DNA of 64,000 nucleotides from assembly GCA_964530825.1 (NCBI GenBank), contig CAZHCA010000016.1:1-64000 (forward strand). The letters are read 5' to 3'. The notes under the pieces are model-generated. The model saw only the letters and a list, made by a program, of their open reading frames with translations. It made no database searches and was not told where the DNA came from. The first letter of the stretch is position 1. The number at the start of each line of letters is the position of its first letter. Positions 43,505-53,474 of this stretch are shown in pieces. This DNA is from CAZHCA01 sp964530825 (GTDB taxonomy: Bacteria; Bacteroidota; Bacteroidia; Chitinophagales; Saprospiraceae). The position numbers were made by a program, and so were the translations under genes.

Positions 43505-46500
43505 ATGTATAGAATTTACGTTTTCCTGCTAGCCTTAATGGCGACCGGAACACTATGGTCCCAAAACGCTAACCTGCAGATTATTCACAATTCGCCGACG
43601 CCCGGCACGGATAGCGGCCCCGCAGTCGACATCTACGCCAATGATGCATTGCTGGTCGACAATTTTGATTTCCGCACAGCTACCGATTTCATCAGTGTGG
43701 CTCCCGGAATTTACGAAATTGCCGTGGCCCCGGATACCTCTACCTCTTCCGCTTCGGCTATTGCCACCTTTGCGGGGGTGGTTTTAGAAGCCGACAGCAA
43801 CTACGTAGTTGTCGCCACCGGCATCGTCGGCGATGCCAACACACCTTTCAACTTAGCTATTTCCGACATTGGGCAAATGATGTCCTCAGCTGACGACTTG
43901 GTTGCTATTAATGCTTTCCACGGATCACCGGATGCGCCCAACGTCGATATCAATGCCCGCGGCGTGGGTAACCTGTTTGCCGATCTGCCTTTCGGCGATT
44001 TTAGCGGCTACACTGAAGTACCCGCCGCTTCCTATTTTTTGGATGTAAAACCAGCCGGCGAGGATGCTGTCGTTGCCACTTTCCAAGCCGACCTCTCCAA
44101 TCTGGGCGGCGGGGCTGCTGTTGTTTTCGCCAGCGGACTGCTGGGCAACACCCCTAACTTCGGCCTTTTTGCCGCACTTCCCGACAATACCGTAATCGAA
44201 TTGCCAGCTACTGCCATCCCGGAAGGACTCGTCATAAACGAGGTGGACTACGACATGCCGGGCTCCGATGACGCAGAATTTGTCGAATTACTCAATACCA
44301 GCTCCGAACCTGTTTCCCTGGGCGGCGTGGAAGTACTTTTCGTTAATGGCTCGAACAGCGAAACTTATAGTACGATCACTCTGCCTGACTCTACCTTGGC
44401 AGCCGGTGATTATTTCGTCATTTGTTTCTCTACCGACAACGTCGCCAATTGCGATTTGAATGTTTCGGGTAGCATCCAGAACGGTTCGCCGGATGCCATT
44501 GCGCTGCAGTTTGGCGGATCTCTTCTTCTCGATGCCCTGAGCTACGAAGGGGATGTAGAGGGTTTTGTTGAAGGAACCGGATCCGGACTAGAAGACGTAG
44601 GAGCAGCAGATGAAGTTAATAAAGGCCTGTCGCGTTTCCCCGATGGAGCTGATTCTGACTCGAATAGCGACGATTTCATCTTCGCCTGCGTTACCCCAGG
44701 CGAAGCCAATACCGACGCCAATATGAGCTGCCAGGTGCAGGGTATGGTGCGCCTGCAAATCATCCACAACTCGCCTGCTGCTGGTACGGATAGCGGACCT
44801 ACGGTTGATATTTACGCCAATGATGCGTTGCTTTTCGACGATCTAGCTTTCCGCAGCGCCACTGAATTCGTGGATGTAATGGCCGACACTTTTACCATTG
44901 CCATTGCTCCGGATAACAGTACTTCCTCAGCTGATGCTATTGCAACCTTCCCGGGCGTAATTTTCGAAGACCGGGAAAGCTACGTGGTTGTTGCCAACGG
45001 CATTGTTGGGGATGACACTACACCTTTCGAACTGGCCGTTACCGATATGGGGCAAGAATTTGCCACTAGCTCCAGCGGCAACTTTGATTTTAATGTATTC
45101 CACGGATCCCCTGATGCGCCCGCCGTCGATGTAAACGTTACAGATGGCGCCAACCTGGTGGATTCCTTATCCTATAGCGATTTCAGCGGTTACCTGGGCG
45201 TGCCGGCAGCAGCCTACTCCCTAGACGTAGCTAATGCCGAGACCGACGAGGTCGTAGCCACTTTTGACGTCGACCTTAGCCTGTTGGCGGGCAGTGCAGC
45301 TACGGTTTTTGCCAGCGGCTTGTTGGGCGATACGCCCGGATTCGGTTTGTTTGCCGCTTTCGCCGACGGGACGGTAGTTGAGTTTCCACAGGCGGTGCCG
45401 GATAGCGCACGCGTTCAAATCATCCACAACTCGCCTACGCCCGGCACTGAAAGCGGTCCGACCGTCGATATCTACGCCAACGACGCGCTGCTCTACGACG
45501 ACGTTCCCTTCCGTGCAGCTACGGCTTTTGCCAGCCTGCCCGAGGGCACCTATGACCTGGCCGTCGCGCCAGACACCAGTACCTCCTCGGCTTCGGCTAT
45601 CGCCACCTTCCAGGGCGTAGTGCTCGAAGGCGACAGCACCTACGTGGTGATCGCCAACGGTGTGGTAGGCGATGCCAATACGCCTTTTAATTTAGCTATT
45701 TCCGATATGGGGCGCGAGGCGGCTACCGATCCTGCGAACGTTGATTTCAATGTTTTCCACGGCTCGCCCGATGCGCCTAACGTAGACGTTAACGTCAATG
45801 ATGGGGCCAGCCTGGTTACGGACCTTACTTTCGGCGCATTTTCCGGTTACTTGGGCGTACCCGCCGGTCCGTACCTGCTCGACGTTGCCGATGCAGCGAC
45901 CGGCCAGGTCGTGGCTACCTTCGACGTTGACCTGACAGGGCTCGACGGAGGTGCAGCTACGGTATTTGCAAGTGGCTTGCTGAGCGACACGCCTAATTTC
46001 GGTCTGTTCGCCGCCCTGCCCGATGGTACGGTGGTCGAATTCCCAGATACAACACTTACGCCTGACTCTGCCCGCGTACAGATTATCCATAACTCGCCTA
46101 CTCCGGGTACTGAAAGCGGTCCGACCGTCGATATCTACGCCAACGACGCGCTGCTCTACGACGACGTTCCCTTCCGTGCAGCTACGGCTTTTGCCAGCCT
46201 GCCCGAGGGCACCTATGACCTGGCCGTCGCGCCAGACACCAGTACCTCCTCGGCTTCGGCTATCGCCACCTTCCAGGGCGTAGTGCTCGAAGGCGACAGC
46301 ACCTACGTGGTGATCGCCAACGGTGTGGTAGGCGATGCCAATACGCCTTTTAATTTAGCTATTTCCGATATGGGGCGCGAGGCGGCTACCGATCCTGCGA
46401 ACGTTGATTTCAATGTTTTCCACGGCTCGCCCGATGCGCCTAACGTAGATGTGAGCCTGAACGGTGGCGGTATCCTGGTACCCAATTTACCTTTCGGCAT

Positions 46501-48967
46501 TTTCTCTGATTATTTAAGCGTACCCGTCGGTCCGTACCTGCTCGACGTTGCCGATGCAGCGACCAATCAAGTAGTTGCTACCTTCGACGTTGACCTGACG
46601 GGGCTCGACGGAGGTGCGGCCACGGTATTTGCAAGTGGCTTGCTGAGCGACACGCCTAATTTCGGTCTGTTCGCTGCCCTGCCCGACGGAACGGTAGTCG
46701 AGTTTCCCGATACTACGGTGACCCCGGATACCGCACGCGTACAGATTATCCATAACTCTCCAACTTCCGATACGCAAACCGGACCCACGGTAGACATTTA
46801 CGCCAATGGTGCCCTACTGGTCGACGACCTGGCTTTTCGCAACGCCACTCCTTTCGTGGATGTGGTAGCCGGCGTTTATGACATTGCCGTGGCGCCCGAC
46901 ACGAGTACTTCGGCAGAATCAGCTATTGCCACCTTTTCCGACGTGGTTTTTGCAGCCGACATGACCTATACTGTTGTAGCTAACGGCATTGTCGGCAATG
47001 GTAATACACCGTTCGCGCTTGAGGTCAACGACATGGCTCGCGAAGCTTCCAGCGGCGCGCCCGATGTGGACTTTAATGTTTTCCATGGTTCGCCCAATGC
47101 GCCTGCTGTATCGATCGACATTCAAGGAGTGGGTAATGTAGTTGATGGAATCGAATTCGGTCAGTTCTCTGACTATGTCACTGCTCCAGAAGCGAGCTAC
47201 TTGATTGACCTGATCATCACGGAAAGTGGTTTACTCGCCGAGACTTACCAAGCCGATCTGACCGGTTTGGGTGGTGGTGCGGCTACCGTCTTCGCCAGTG
47301 GCCAACTCGGCACGATAGGCCCAGATTTTGGTATCTTTGCTGCCCTACCTGACGGCTCGGTAGTCGAGTTCCCGGTTGTAGAATTCGCTCAAGTACAAGT
47401 CATCCACAACGCTCCGACTCCGGCTACCGAAACTGGGCCGACGGTAGATATCTGGGCGAATGACGTATTACTGATCGACAACTTTGAATTTCGTACGGCT
47501 ACCCCCTTCCTAGATGTGGTTGCCGGCACTTACGACATCGCCGTTGCACCCGATACCAGTACTTCGCCGGCCTCGGCCATTGCTACCTTCCCCGGCGTGA
47601 CTTTCGGTGCAGATACCGGATACGTAGTTACTGCCTACGGTGTGGTGGGCAACCAACTGACGCCTTTCGACTTGGCCATCCGCGAAAATGCGCTGACTGA
47701 GTCTGGCGATTCCAGTATTGTCAGTATCCAAGGATTCCACGGCTCACCCGACGTTCCGCCGGTAGATGTAATTCTAGCCGATGGATCAAATCTGATTTCG
47801 AACCTTTCTTACAGCAACTACTCGATGGACTACAACCAGTTGGCTCCGGGTCGCTACGTTGTCGGCCTTGGCCTGGCAGGTACCGGCGCAATTCTGGGCA
47901 ACATTGCACTCGATATCAACGGACGCGGCGGCGAAGCAGTCACCCTGATTGCAAGCGGCTTTTTTGCCTCTACGCCTACCGTGGGTATCTACGCCGTCTT
48001 TGCTGATGGTACAGTGGAAATCCTACCGGGCGTATCCTTTGCCGACCTGCAGGTAGTACATAATTCCCCCGCAGTAGGTACGGATAGCGGTCCGACTGTA
48101 GATATTTACGCGAACGGTGCCTTACTACTGGACGACTTCGCTTTCCGCACGGCATCGCCTTTCACAACTGTGGAAAGCGGCGACTACACTATTGCGGTCG
48201 CGCTGGACAACAGCACCTCGGCCGATGACGCCATTGCCACCTTTGACCTTACCCTGGGGGCCGACACTTCTTACATTGTAGTGGCCAACGGTATCGTAGG
48301 CGATCCGGACGCACCGTTCGACCTGGAAGTATTCGCCAATGCACGTCAGGAAGCCGATGCGAGTGGTGTTGACCTGCTAGCCTTCCACGGTTCTCCAAAT
48401 GCACCGACGGTTGATATCACCGCAGATGGAGTAGGTGTATTATTTGATGATATTACTTATACCGACTTCCAAGGTTATCTGAATGTACCTGCCGGAGAGT
48501 ATACGCTGAATGTAACTCCTGGCGACGACAACGACAATGCGCTATTCAGCTACGCTGCCGACCTTACAGACCTCGAAGGAGGTGCCGGATTGGCTTTCGC
48601 CAGTGGTCTGGTAGCTGATATGCCTGGATTCGGCCTGTTTGTTGCCCTACCCGACGGTACCGTAATCGAACTGCCGCTGGTGACTTCCATTAATGCGCTA
48701 AATGATGAGTTTGCAACCTTCGACATCATGCCTAACCCGGCGGTTGAATCTGCACTGATCAATTTCGAACTGACGGAAAGTCTGGATCTGCGCGTGAATC
48801 TATTTAATGCGCAAGGACAACTGGTACGCACCGATCGCATCGGCCGCTACGCTGCCGGCACACACAGCTACCGCCTGCCTGTCAGCACCTTGGACGCAGG
48901 TATCTACTACGTGAGTTTCAGCAACGGTAATCGCCAAATTACCCGCCGCCTTGTCGTCGGTAATTAG
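43505..48967 (+). CDS. Giant T9SS-secreted DUF4397-repeat surface protein
   Basis: About 1820 residues. Signal peptide (MYRIYVFLLALMATGTLWSQ), then seven DUF4397-type repeats of about 210-220 residues, each opening with a VQIIHNSP...VDIYAN strand and a second half opening FHGSPDAPNVDV. A lamin-tail-like domain (GLVINEVDYDMPGSDDAEFVELLN, about nt 44220-44735) sits between repeats 1 and 2. The C-terminal ~80 residues (FDIMPNPAVES to RRLVVGN) are a T9SS sorting domain. It is acidic and lacks Cys except in the inserted domain. Likely a surface adhesin or extracellular-matrix protein. An ATG at 43484 is an alternative start. Confidence 0.85.
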   Translation: MYRIYVFLLALMATGTLWSQNANLQIIHNSPTPGTDSGPAVDIYANDALLVDNFDFRTATDFISVAPGIYEIAVAPDTSTSSASAIATFAGVVLEADSNYVVVATGIVGDANTPFNLAISDIGQMMSSADDLVAINAFHGSPDAPNVDINARGVGNLFADLPFGDFSGYTEVPAASYFLDVKPAGEDAVVATFQADLSNLGGGAAVVFASGLLGNTPNFGLFAALPDNTVIELPATAIPEGLVINEVDYDMPGSDDAEFVELLNTSSEPVSLGGVEVLFVNGSNSETYSTITLPDSTLAAGDYFVICFSTDNVANCDLNVSGSIQNGSPDAIALQFGGSLLLDALSYEGDVEGFVEGTGSGLEDVGAADEVNKGLSRFPDGADSDSNSDDFIFACVTPGEANTDANMSCQVQGMVRLQIIHNSPAAGTDSGPTVDIYANDALLFDDLAFRSATEFVDVMADTFTIAIAPDNSTSSADAIATFPGVIFEDRESYVVVANGIVGDDTTPFELAVTDMGQEFATSSSGNFDFNVFHGSPDAPAVDVNVTDGANLVDSLSYSDFSGYLGVPAAAYSLDVANAETDEVVATFDVDLSLLAGSAATVFASGLLGDTPGFGLFAAFADGTVVEFPQAVPDSARVQIIHNSPTPGTESGPTVDIYANDALLYDDVPFRAATAFASLPEGTYDLAVAPDTSTSSASAIATFQGVVLEGDSTYVVIANGVVGDANTPFNLAISDMGREAATDPANVDFNVFHGSPDAPNVDVNVNDGASLVTDLTFGAFSGYLGVPAGPYLLDVADAATGQVVATFDVDLTGLDGGAATVFASGLLSDTPNFGLFAALPDGTVVEFPDTTLTPDSARVQIIHNSPTPGTESGPTVDIYANDALLYDDVPFRAATAFASLPEGTYDLAVAPDTSTSSASAIATFQGVVLEGDSTYVVIANGVVGDANTPFNLAISDMGREAATDPANVDFNVFHGSPDAPNVDVSLNGGGILVPNLPFGIFSDYLSVPVGPYLLDVADAATNQVVATFDVDLTGLDGGAATVFASGLLSDTPNFGLFAALPDGTVVEFPDTTVTPDTARVQIIHNSPTSDTQTGPTVDIYANGALLVDDLAFRNATPFVDVVAGVYDIAVAPDTSTSAESAIATFSDVVFAADMTYTVVANGIVGNGNTPFALEVNDMAREASSGAPDVDFNVFHGSPNAPAVSIDIQGVGNVVDGIEFGQFSDYVTAPEASYLIDLIITESGLLAETYQADLTGLGGGAATVFASGQLGTIGPDFGIFAALPDGSVVEFPVVEFAQVQVIHNAPTPATETGPTVDIWANDVLLIDNFEFRTATPFLDVVAGTYDIAVAPDTSTSPASAIATFPGVTFGADTGYVVTAYGVVGNQLTPFDLAIRENALTESGDSSIVSIQGFHGSPDVPPVDVILADGSNLISNLSYSNYSMDYNQLAPGRYVVGLGLAGTGAILGNIALDINGRGGEAVTLIASGFFASTPTVGIYAVFADGTVEILPGVSFADLQVVHNSPAVGTDSGPTVDIYANGALLLDDFAFRTASPFTTVESGDYTIAVALDNSTSADDAIATFDLTLGADTSYIVVANGIVGDPDAPFDLEVFANARQEADASGVDLLAFHGSPNAPTVDITADGVGVLFDDITYTDFQGYLNVPAGEYTLNVTPGDDNDNALFSYAADLTDLEGGAGLAFASGLVADMPGFGLFVALPDGTVIELPLVTSINALNDEFATFDIMPNPAVESALINFELTESLDLRVNLFNAQGQLVRTDRIGRYAAGTHSYRLPVSTLDAGIYYVSFSNGNRQITRRLVVGN
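45446..46449 (+). repeat. 341-bp perfect direct repeat in the DUF4397 gene
   Basis: Bases 45446-45786 and 46109-46449 are identical over 341 positions, offset 663 bases (221 codons, exactly one repeat unit). The sequence on each side diverges, even though the protein repeats continue. This points to recent in-frame duplication or gene conversion inside repeats 3 and 4. Confidence 0.95.
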
Positions 48968-49026
48968 TGGCTTACCTAACGATATATTTACTATCCCAGG
49001 GCCAATAGCCGACGGATAGGAAGAAT

Positions 49027-49060
49027 GGGGGCTAAAAACTTAGTCCCCATTTCTTTTTTA
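49027..49060 (+). terminator. Intrinsic terminator of the DUF4397 gene
   Basis: GGGGGCTAA and TTAGTCCCC form an imperfect stem around AAAC, followed by a T-rich tail (TTTCTTTTTTAG). It lies 60 bases after the stop codon. Confidence 0.65.
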
Positions 49061-49194
49061 GGCCATAAACTATATATTAGCCTTAGATCTTGAACTTGTT
49101 GAAGAGCATGTTTAAAATTTCATCAATAGGCCACAAGTGGCAGATTTAAACCTGCTCTACGTTTCCATCAATTGGCTACAAGAGGGATAAGTTA

Positions 49195-51840
49195 ATGGCC
49201 GACGTATATCGCACTCCTGCGCAAAAAAACTTCAAGTTTCGCGAGCTCAAGGTGTACGCCTCTACCGAGTGGTTAGCGGACAATAAAAAGAAGTACCGTC
49301 AAGTGTTCGACCGGTACGAGACCTCTTATATTTACGCCGAATTATCTTTCCACAATAAACTCTTTGACGTTGAAGACTGGGAGATTGAGGTGGAGTTGCG
49401 TTGTTTTTCCCTCAAAAAGGGGCGAAAGGAAATCTGCGCCCTTCCGCTGAAAAAGAAGGTCAGCAAATACGACAACGTCGTTTACATCCGCGAAGGCTGG
49501 GGCAACAAAAATGAAGGGTCTTTCTGGAAGAAAGGCACCTATTACTGGGAAGCATGGATCGAAGGGGAGAAGGTTGCTACCAAATACTTTTACGTAGAAG
49601 ACGCCTCCAAGGATGCACTGGCAGGCGAAAACGCCTACGTAGAGGTACAATCCCTGAGGCTTTACGAGGGCCCTTACGACGATGTAAACGAAGATGACCG
49701 GGTTTATTACAAAAACTTTAGCAGCGAGGAGACGCGTTATATCTACGTTGAGATTATCCTGCGCAACCTGCATACCTCCAAAGCCTGGCAATGCGAGCTG
49801 TTCACCAAGTTTTACAATGACGCCCGCGAGCTAAAAGGGCAGGTCATCCGGTTGCAGCGCATCGAAAAGCGTGACGAAATCATTAAAATTACAGCGGGTT
49901 GGGGTTCTAATGTAAAGGGCTCTTGGCGCGAGGATCGATACTCGGCAGAGATTGTCTTTATGGATAAACTGCTCGCCATCGTTCCTTTCCAGGTGGAGGA
50001 AGAATTCGAGGAGGGCATTGCCGGGGTTTTATTGCCGGACCGGCAGTCGCCGGTGATTCTTACGCCCGACGAAGATTATCGCCAGAGCTTCGAAGATGTG
50101 ATGGAACGCCTGAACGAGCTGGTAGGCCTGCGCGAAATCAAAGCCAAAGTTGCCGAGCACGCCAATTACCTCAAATTTTTACAGCTGCGTAAGGAAAAAG
50201 GGTTTGAGGAAAAGGACGAGATCAATGTCCACTCCGTTTTTATTGGGAACCCTGGTACCGGTAAGACCACCGTGGCGACCATGATGGGTAAGCTGTATAA
50301 AAAGATGGGGCTACTTTCCAAAGGCCATGTGCACGAGGTCGACCGGGTCGATTTAGTGGGTGAATACATCGGCCAGACGGCCCCCAAGGTCAAGGAAGCC
50401 ATCGAGAAAGGCCGCGGGGGCGTGCTCTTTATTGACGAAGCTTATGCTTTAGCGCGCTCTAATGACGATAGCAAAGACTTTGGCCGGGAAGTGATCGAGA
50501 TCCTGGTGAAAGAAATGTCGAACGGGCCGGGCGACCTAGCGGTCATCGTAGCCGGTTACCCCAAAGAAATGAAGCATTTCCTCGATTCCAACCCCGGTTT
50601 AAAGTCGCGTTTCAAGTTGTATTTTGAGTTTCCCGACTACCTTCCTCAAGAACTCCTTCGCATCGCCGACTACGCCGCAGCCCAGAAAGGGGTAAAACTG
50701 ACCATGGCTGCCTCCGATATTTTGTACGAATTGATCGTGAAAGCTTATCGCCGGCGCGATCGCAGCTTCGGCAACGCCCGGTACGTATACGACCTCATCG
50801 ATAAAGCTAAGATCAACCTCGGTTTGCGGGTAATGCAGTTGCCTAACCCACGCAATGTCGACCGAGAGACCCTCTCGACAGTCGAATTGGAAGACGTCGC
50901 ACGAATCGATTCCAAGACCCAACGGGAACTGCCCGAGATCCCGATCGACGAAAACCTGCTCACCGAGTCGCTCAACGAGCTGAATCGCCTGATTGGAATG
51001 GATAAAATCAAGGCGCAAATCAATGAATTGGTGCGCCTGGTGCGTTTCTATCGGGAAACGAACCGCGACGTACTCAACAACTTTTTCCTGCATACCGTCT
51101 TTATAGGTAATCCGGGTACGGGCAAAACTACTGTGGCTCGCATCCTGACCCAGATTTACAAAGCACTGGGTGTGCTGGAGCGCGGCCATATGATCGAAAC
51201 CGACCGGCAGGGACTGGTCGCCGGCTACGTTGGACAGACGGCGATTAAGACCTCCGAAAGGGTGGAAGAAGCCCTGGGGGGTGTACTTTTTATCGACGAG
51301 GCTTACGCCCTCACCATGAAGTCGAACGGCAGTCAGGGTGACTTCGGCGACGAAGCCATCCAGACCCTCCTAAAGCGAATGGAAGACCACCGCGGCGAAT
51401 TTTTCGTTTTTGTGGCCGGCTATCCCGACAATATGGAGCATTTTTTGAAAGCCAACCCTGGATTAAGCTCTCGCTTCGACAAAGTGCTGAAATTCGAAGA
51501 TTACAAGCCCTCGGAGCTCTCGCAGATCGCCCTGCAAATGCTGGAAGAAAAAAATCTGATTCCCACACCCGAAGCCGAAGAGCACCTCAAGAAGTACTTA
51601 GCCTTTATTTATGAATACCGCGACAAGTATTTCGGTAATGCCCGCACGGTGCGGAATCTCATCCTGGAGGCCGTCAAAAACCAAAACCTGCGCCTGGCGG
51701 CCCTGACACCCGCAGTCCGCGCCCAAACACCGGCTAATGTACTTGCCCTCGATGATGTTTCCACCTTTAAGTTAGACAAAGAAGGCTTCCTGTTTAATAA
51801 GAAAACCATTGGCTTTCGCAAAGGCCAAGAACAATCCTGA
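49195..51840 (+). CDS. Double CbxX-type AAA+ ATPase with duplicated N-terminal beta domain
   Basis: 881 residues. Two AAA+ modules of the CbxX/CfqX (SpoVK-like) type: Walker A GNPGTGKTT at 351-359 and 638-646, Walker B GVLFIDEAYAL at 409-419 and 696-706, GYVGQTA/YIGQTA pore-region motifs, and FGNAR sensor-2 signatures at 525 and 813. Both modules look catalytically intact. The N-terminal part holds two related ~115-residue beta-rich repeats (about 20-135 and 153-267), each with an aromatic-rich YIYxE strand and a GWG..GSW motif; I do not recognise this domain. CbxX relatives remodel Rubisco in autotrophs, but there is no Rubisco here. Confidence 0.85.
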   Translation: MADVYRTPAQKNFKFRELKVYASTEWLADNKKKYRQVFDRYETSYIYAELSFHNKLFDVEDWEIEVELRCFSLKKGRKEICALPLKKKVSKYDNVVYIREGWGNKNEGSFWKKGTYYWEAWIEGEKVATKYFYVEDASKDALAGENAYVEVQSLRLYEGPYDDVNEDDRVYYKNFSSEETRYIYVEIILRNLHTSKAWQCELFTKFYNDARELKGQVIRLQRIEKRDEIIKITAGWGSNVKGSWREDRYSAEIVFMDKLLAIVPFQVEEEFEEGIAGVLLPDRQSPVILTPDEDYRQSFEDVMERLNELVGLREIKAKVAEHANYLKFLQLRKEKGFEEKDEINVHSVFIGNPGTGKTTVATMMGKLYKKMGLLSKGHVHEVDRVDLVGEYIGQTAPKVKEAIEKGRGGVLFIDEAYALARSNDDSKDFGREVIEILVKEMSNGPGDLAVIVAGYPKEMKHFLDSNPGLKSRFKLYFEFPDYLPQELLRIADYAAAQKGVKLTMAASDILYELIVKAYRRRDRSFGNARYVYDLIDKAKINLGLRVMQLPNPRNVDRETLSTVELEDVARIDSKTQRELPEIPIDENLLTESLNELNRLIGMDKIKAQINELVRLVRFYRETNRDVLNNFFLHTVFIGNPGTGKTTVARILTQIYKALGVLERGHMIETDRQGLVAGYVGQTAIKTSERVEEALGGVLFIDEAYALTMKSNGSQGDFGDEAIQTLLKRMEDHRGEFFVFVAGYPDNMEHFLKANPGLSSRFDKVLKFEDYKPSELSQIALQMLEEKNLIPTPEAEEHLKKYLAFIYEYRDKYFGNARTVRNLILEAVKNQNLRLAALTPAVRAQTPANVLALDDVSTFKLDKEGFLFNKKTIGFRKGQEQS

Positions 51841-51960
51841 TCGCATCCCGCTCAAGATTTCTCTGACCGGATAGGGCTTTTCCCAAAAAAGCGTTATAAC
51901 TTTCCCTTTGGTCCGGCGGCTAATAGCGCATCCACCACCTCAATCACATCTCGGCCCAAT

Positions 51961-52485
51961 ATGAACCAATTAGAGAAATTCAAAGATATACGCGTTTTTA
52001 TTTTCGATGTCGATGGCGTACTCACCAATAATGAAGTCTTACTTACCGATGAGGGTCAACTGTTACGCAAGATGAATATCCGGGACGGGTTGGCCATCAA
52101 GCGGGCGGTTCAGGCTAACTACCACGTTGCAGTCATTACGGGCGGCAAGTCGGAAGGAGTGCGCAAACGGCTGGAAGGCCTGGGCGTGCGTGACATTTAT
52201 TTAGGACGTACCCAAAAGATAGACGCCTACGAAGAACTGCTTTTCACTTACGAATTCGACCCCGACCAGATTTTATATATGGGTGATGACCTGCCCGATT
52301 ATCCGGTCATGCGCAGGGTCGGTCTTCCTGTTTGCCCAGCAGATGCGGCCCCCGAAATTCGGGCCTTGGCGGCTTATGTTTCGCCCCTGTACGGCGGGCG
52401 GGGCTGCGTGCGCGATGTAATCGAGAAAGTTATGCGACTCAATCACCAATGGGATAAGCCGGAGGAGCATCGCGCCGACACTTAG
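51961..52485 (+). CDS. kdsC: KdsC-like HAD phosphatase
   Basis: 174 residues, the size of the C0-type HAD phosphatases that act as tetramers. The nucleophile motif is FIFDVDGVLTN, then the characteristic MNIRDGLAIKRAVQ, VITGGKSEGVRKRLEGLG, and YMGDDLPDYPVM with the metal-binding Asp pair. KdsC hydrolyses KDO 8-phosphate to KDO for LPS core. This fits lpxB elsewhere in the window. Related phosphatases act on N-acylneuraminate 9-phosphate, so the substrate is not certain. Confidence 0.85.
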   Translation: MNQLEKFKDIRVFIFDVDGVLTNNEVLLTDEGQLLRKMNIRDGLAIKRAVQANYHVAVITGGKSEGVRKRLEGLGVRDIYLGRTQKIDAYEELLFTYEFDPDQILYMGDDLPDYPVMRRVGLPVCPADAAPEIRALAAYVSPLYGGRGCVRDVIEKVMRLNHQWDKPEEHRADT

Positions 52486-52522
52486 TTTTCATTAACCGAT
52501 GACCTCATCCTAAATACCGATA

Positions 52523-53452
52523 ATGCCAGTCGCCGTCGCGAAGCTCATTCGCCTACCGAACTTGCTTCTTGTAGCACTTACCCAGTGGCTGTTGTACCAC
52601 GAGGTGTTGCGACCGGCTTTTGCCCTCTACCAAATCAGCTTTCGCTTGAACTACGCCTACTTCCTGATCTACGTGGGCGTGACGCTCCTCATTACCGCGG
52701 GGGGCTATACCATCAACGATATCGTCGACCGCGATGCCGATCTGGCCAACCGCCCAGACCGGGTGGTGATCGGGCGATTCTTGTCCCTACAAAGTGCTTA
52801 CTGGCTGTACATCTTTTTTTCATTATTCGGTTTTTTTCTGGCAGTCTACCTGGCATTTTATGTCGATAAGCTCCCCTTACTGGGCATTTACCCGCTAGCA
52901 GTAGGGCTACTTTATGCCTATTCCGTTTGGCTAAAAAAGCAGCCGTTGATTGGCAACCTGGTAGTAGCCTTATTCTGTGCCGGCGTGCCTGCATCGGTAT
53001 GGCTGGCCGAATTCCCAAGTATTAAAGAGTTGTGCGTGGTTGCGCCTAGTCTGGGCCAAAAGGTGGTGAATTTATTTTCTTGGTATACCAGTTTTGCTTT
53101 CCTGGTCAATTTATTTCGGGAGATCGTCAAAGACCTGGAGGACATGAGTGGTGACGCCCTGGTCGGCTACCGGACTACCCCCATCGCCTGGGGAGCCTCC
53201 ACAGCTAAGATCGTGGCCTGTATCAGTGGAATCAGCCTTTTGGGGCTGTTGGTCTATTACGGGTTCATTTTCCAGCGACTCTTCGGCGCTGCTGTCATTG
53301 CCTTTCTTATCTTTGCCCTGATTTTGCCTTTGATCATTAGCTTTCAGCGGCTGCTGATCGCCAGAGAAAAGCGCCAATACCATCGAATCAGCACCATGAT
53401 CAAGCTGATCATGCTAAGCGGTATTGTGTTGCTCGTCCTGGCCAACATTTAA
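52523..53452 (+). CDS. UbiA-family prenyltransferase
   Basis: 309 residues with eight or nine membrane segments. The first Asp-rich motif is NDIVDRDADLANRPDR and the second is DLEDMSGD, both needed for Mg2+-prenyl diphosphate binding. The R-P-D-R ending of the first motif is common in the geranylgeranylglycerol-phosphate geranylgeranyltransferase subgroup annotated in Bacteroidota, but a quinone-type or other substrate is possible. It lies 37 bases after kdsC and 22 before maf, probably one operon. Confidence 0.82.
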   Translation: MPVAVAKLIRLPNLLLVALTQWLLYHEVLRPAFALYQISFRLNYAYFLIYVGVTLLITAGGYTINDIVDRDADLANRPDRVVIGRFLSLQSAYWLYIFFSLFGFFLAVYLAFYVDKLPLLGIYPLAVGLLYAYSVWLKKQPLIGNLVVALFCAGVPASVWLAEFPSIKELCVVAPSLGQKVVNLFSWYTSFAFLVNLFREIVKDLEDMSGDALVGYRTTPIAWGASTAKIVACISGISLLGLLVYYGFIFQRLFGAAVIAFLIFALILPLIISFQRLLIAREKRQYHRISTMIKLIMLSGIVLLVLANI

Positions 53453-53474
53453 CCCGTAACCCCCCCTTTTTTCC

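Noticed and set aside
43505..48967. Repeats in this gene as a CRISPR array or mobile element
   Set aside because: The repeats are in-frame protein repeats of about 660 bases inside one open reading frame, with no spacers or transposase.
49120..49180. Imperfect direct repeat (ATCAATAGGCCACAAG and ATCAATTGGCTACAAG) upstream of the CbxX-type gene
   Set aside because: Two mismatches over 16 bases and only two copies; could be an operator but not enough to call.
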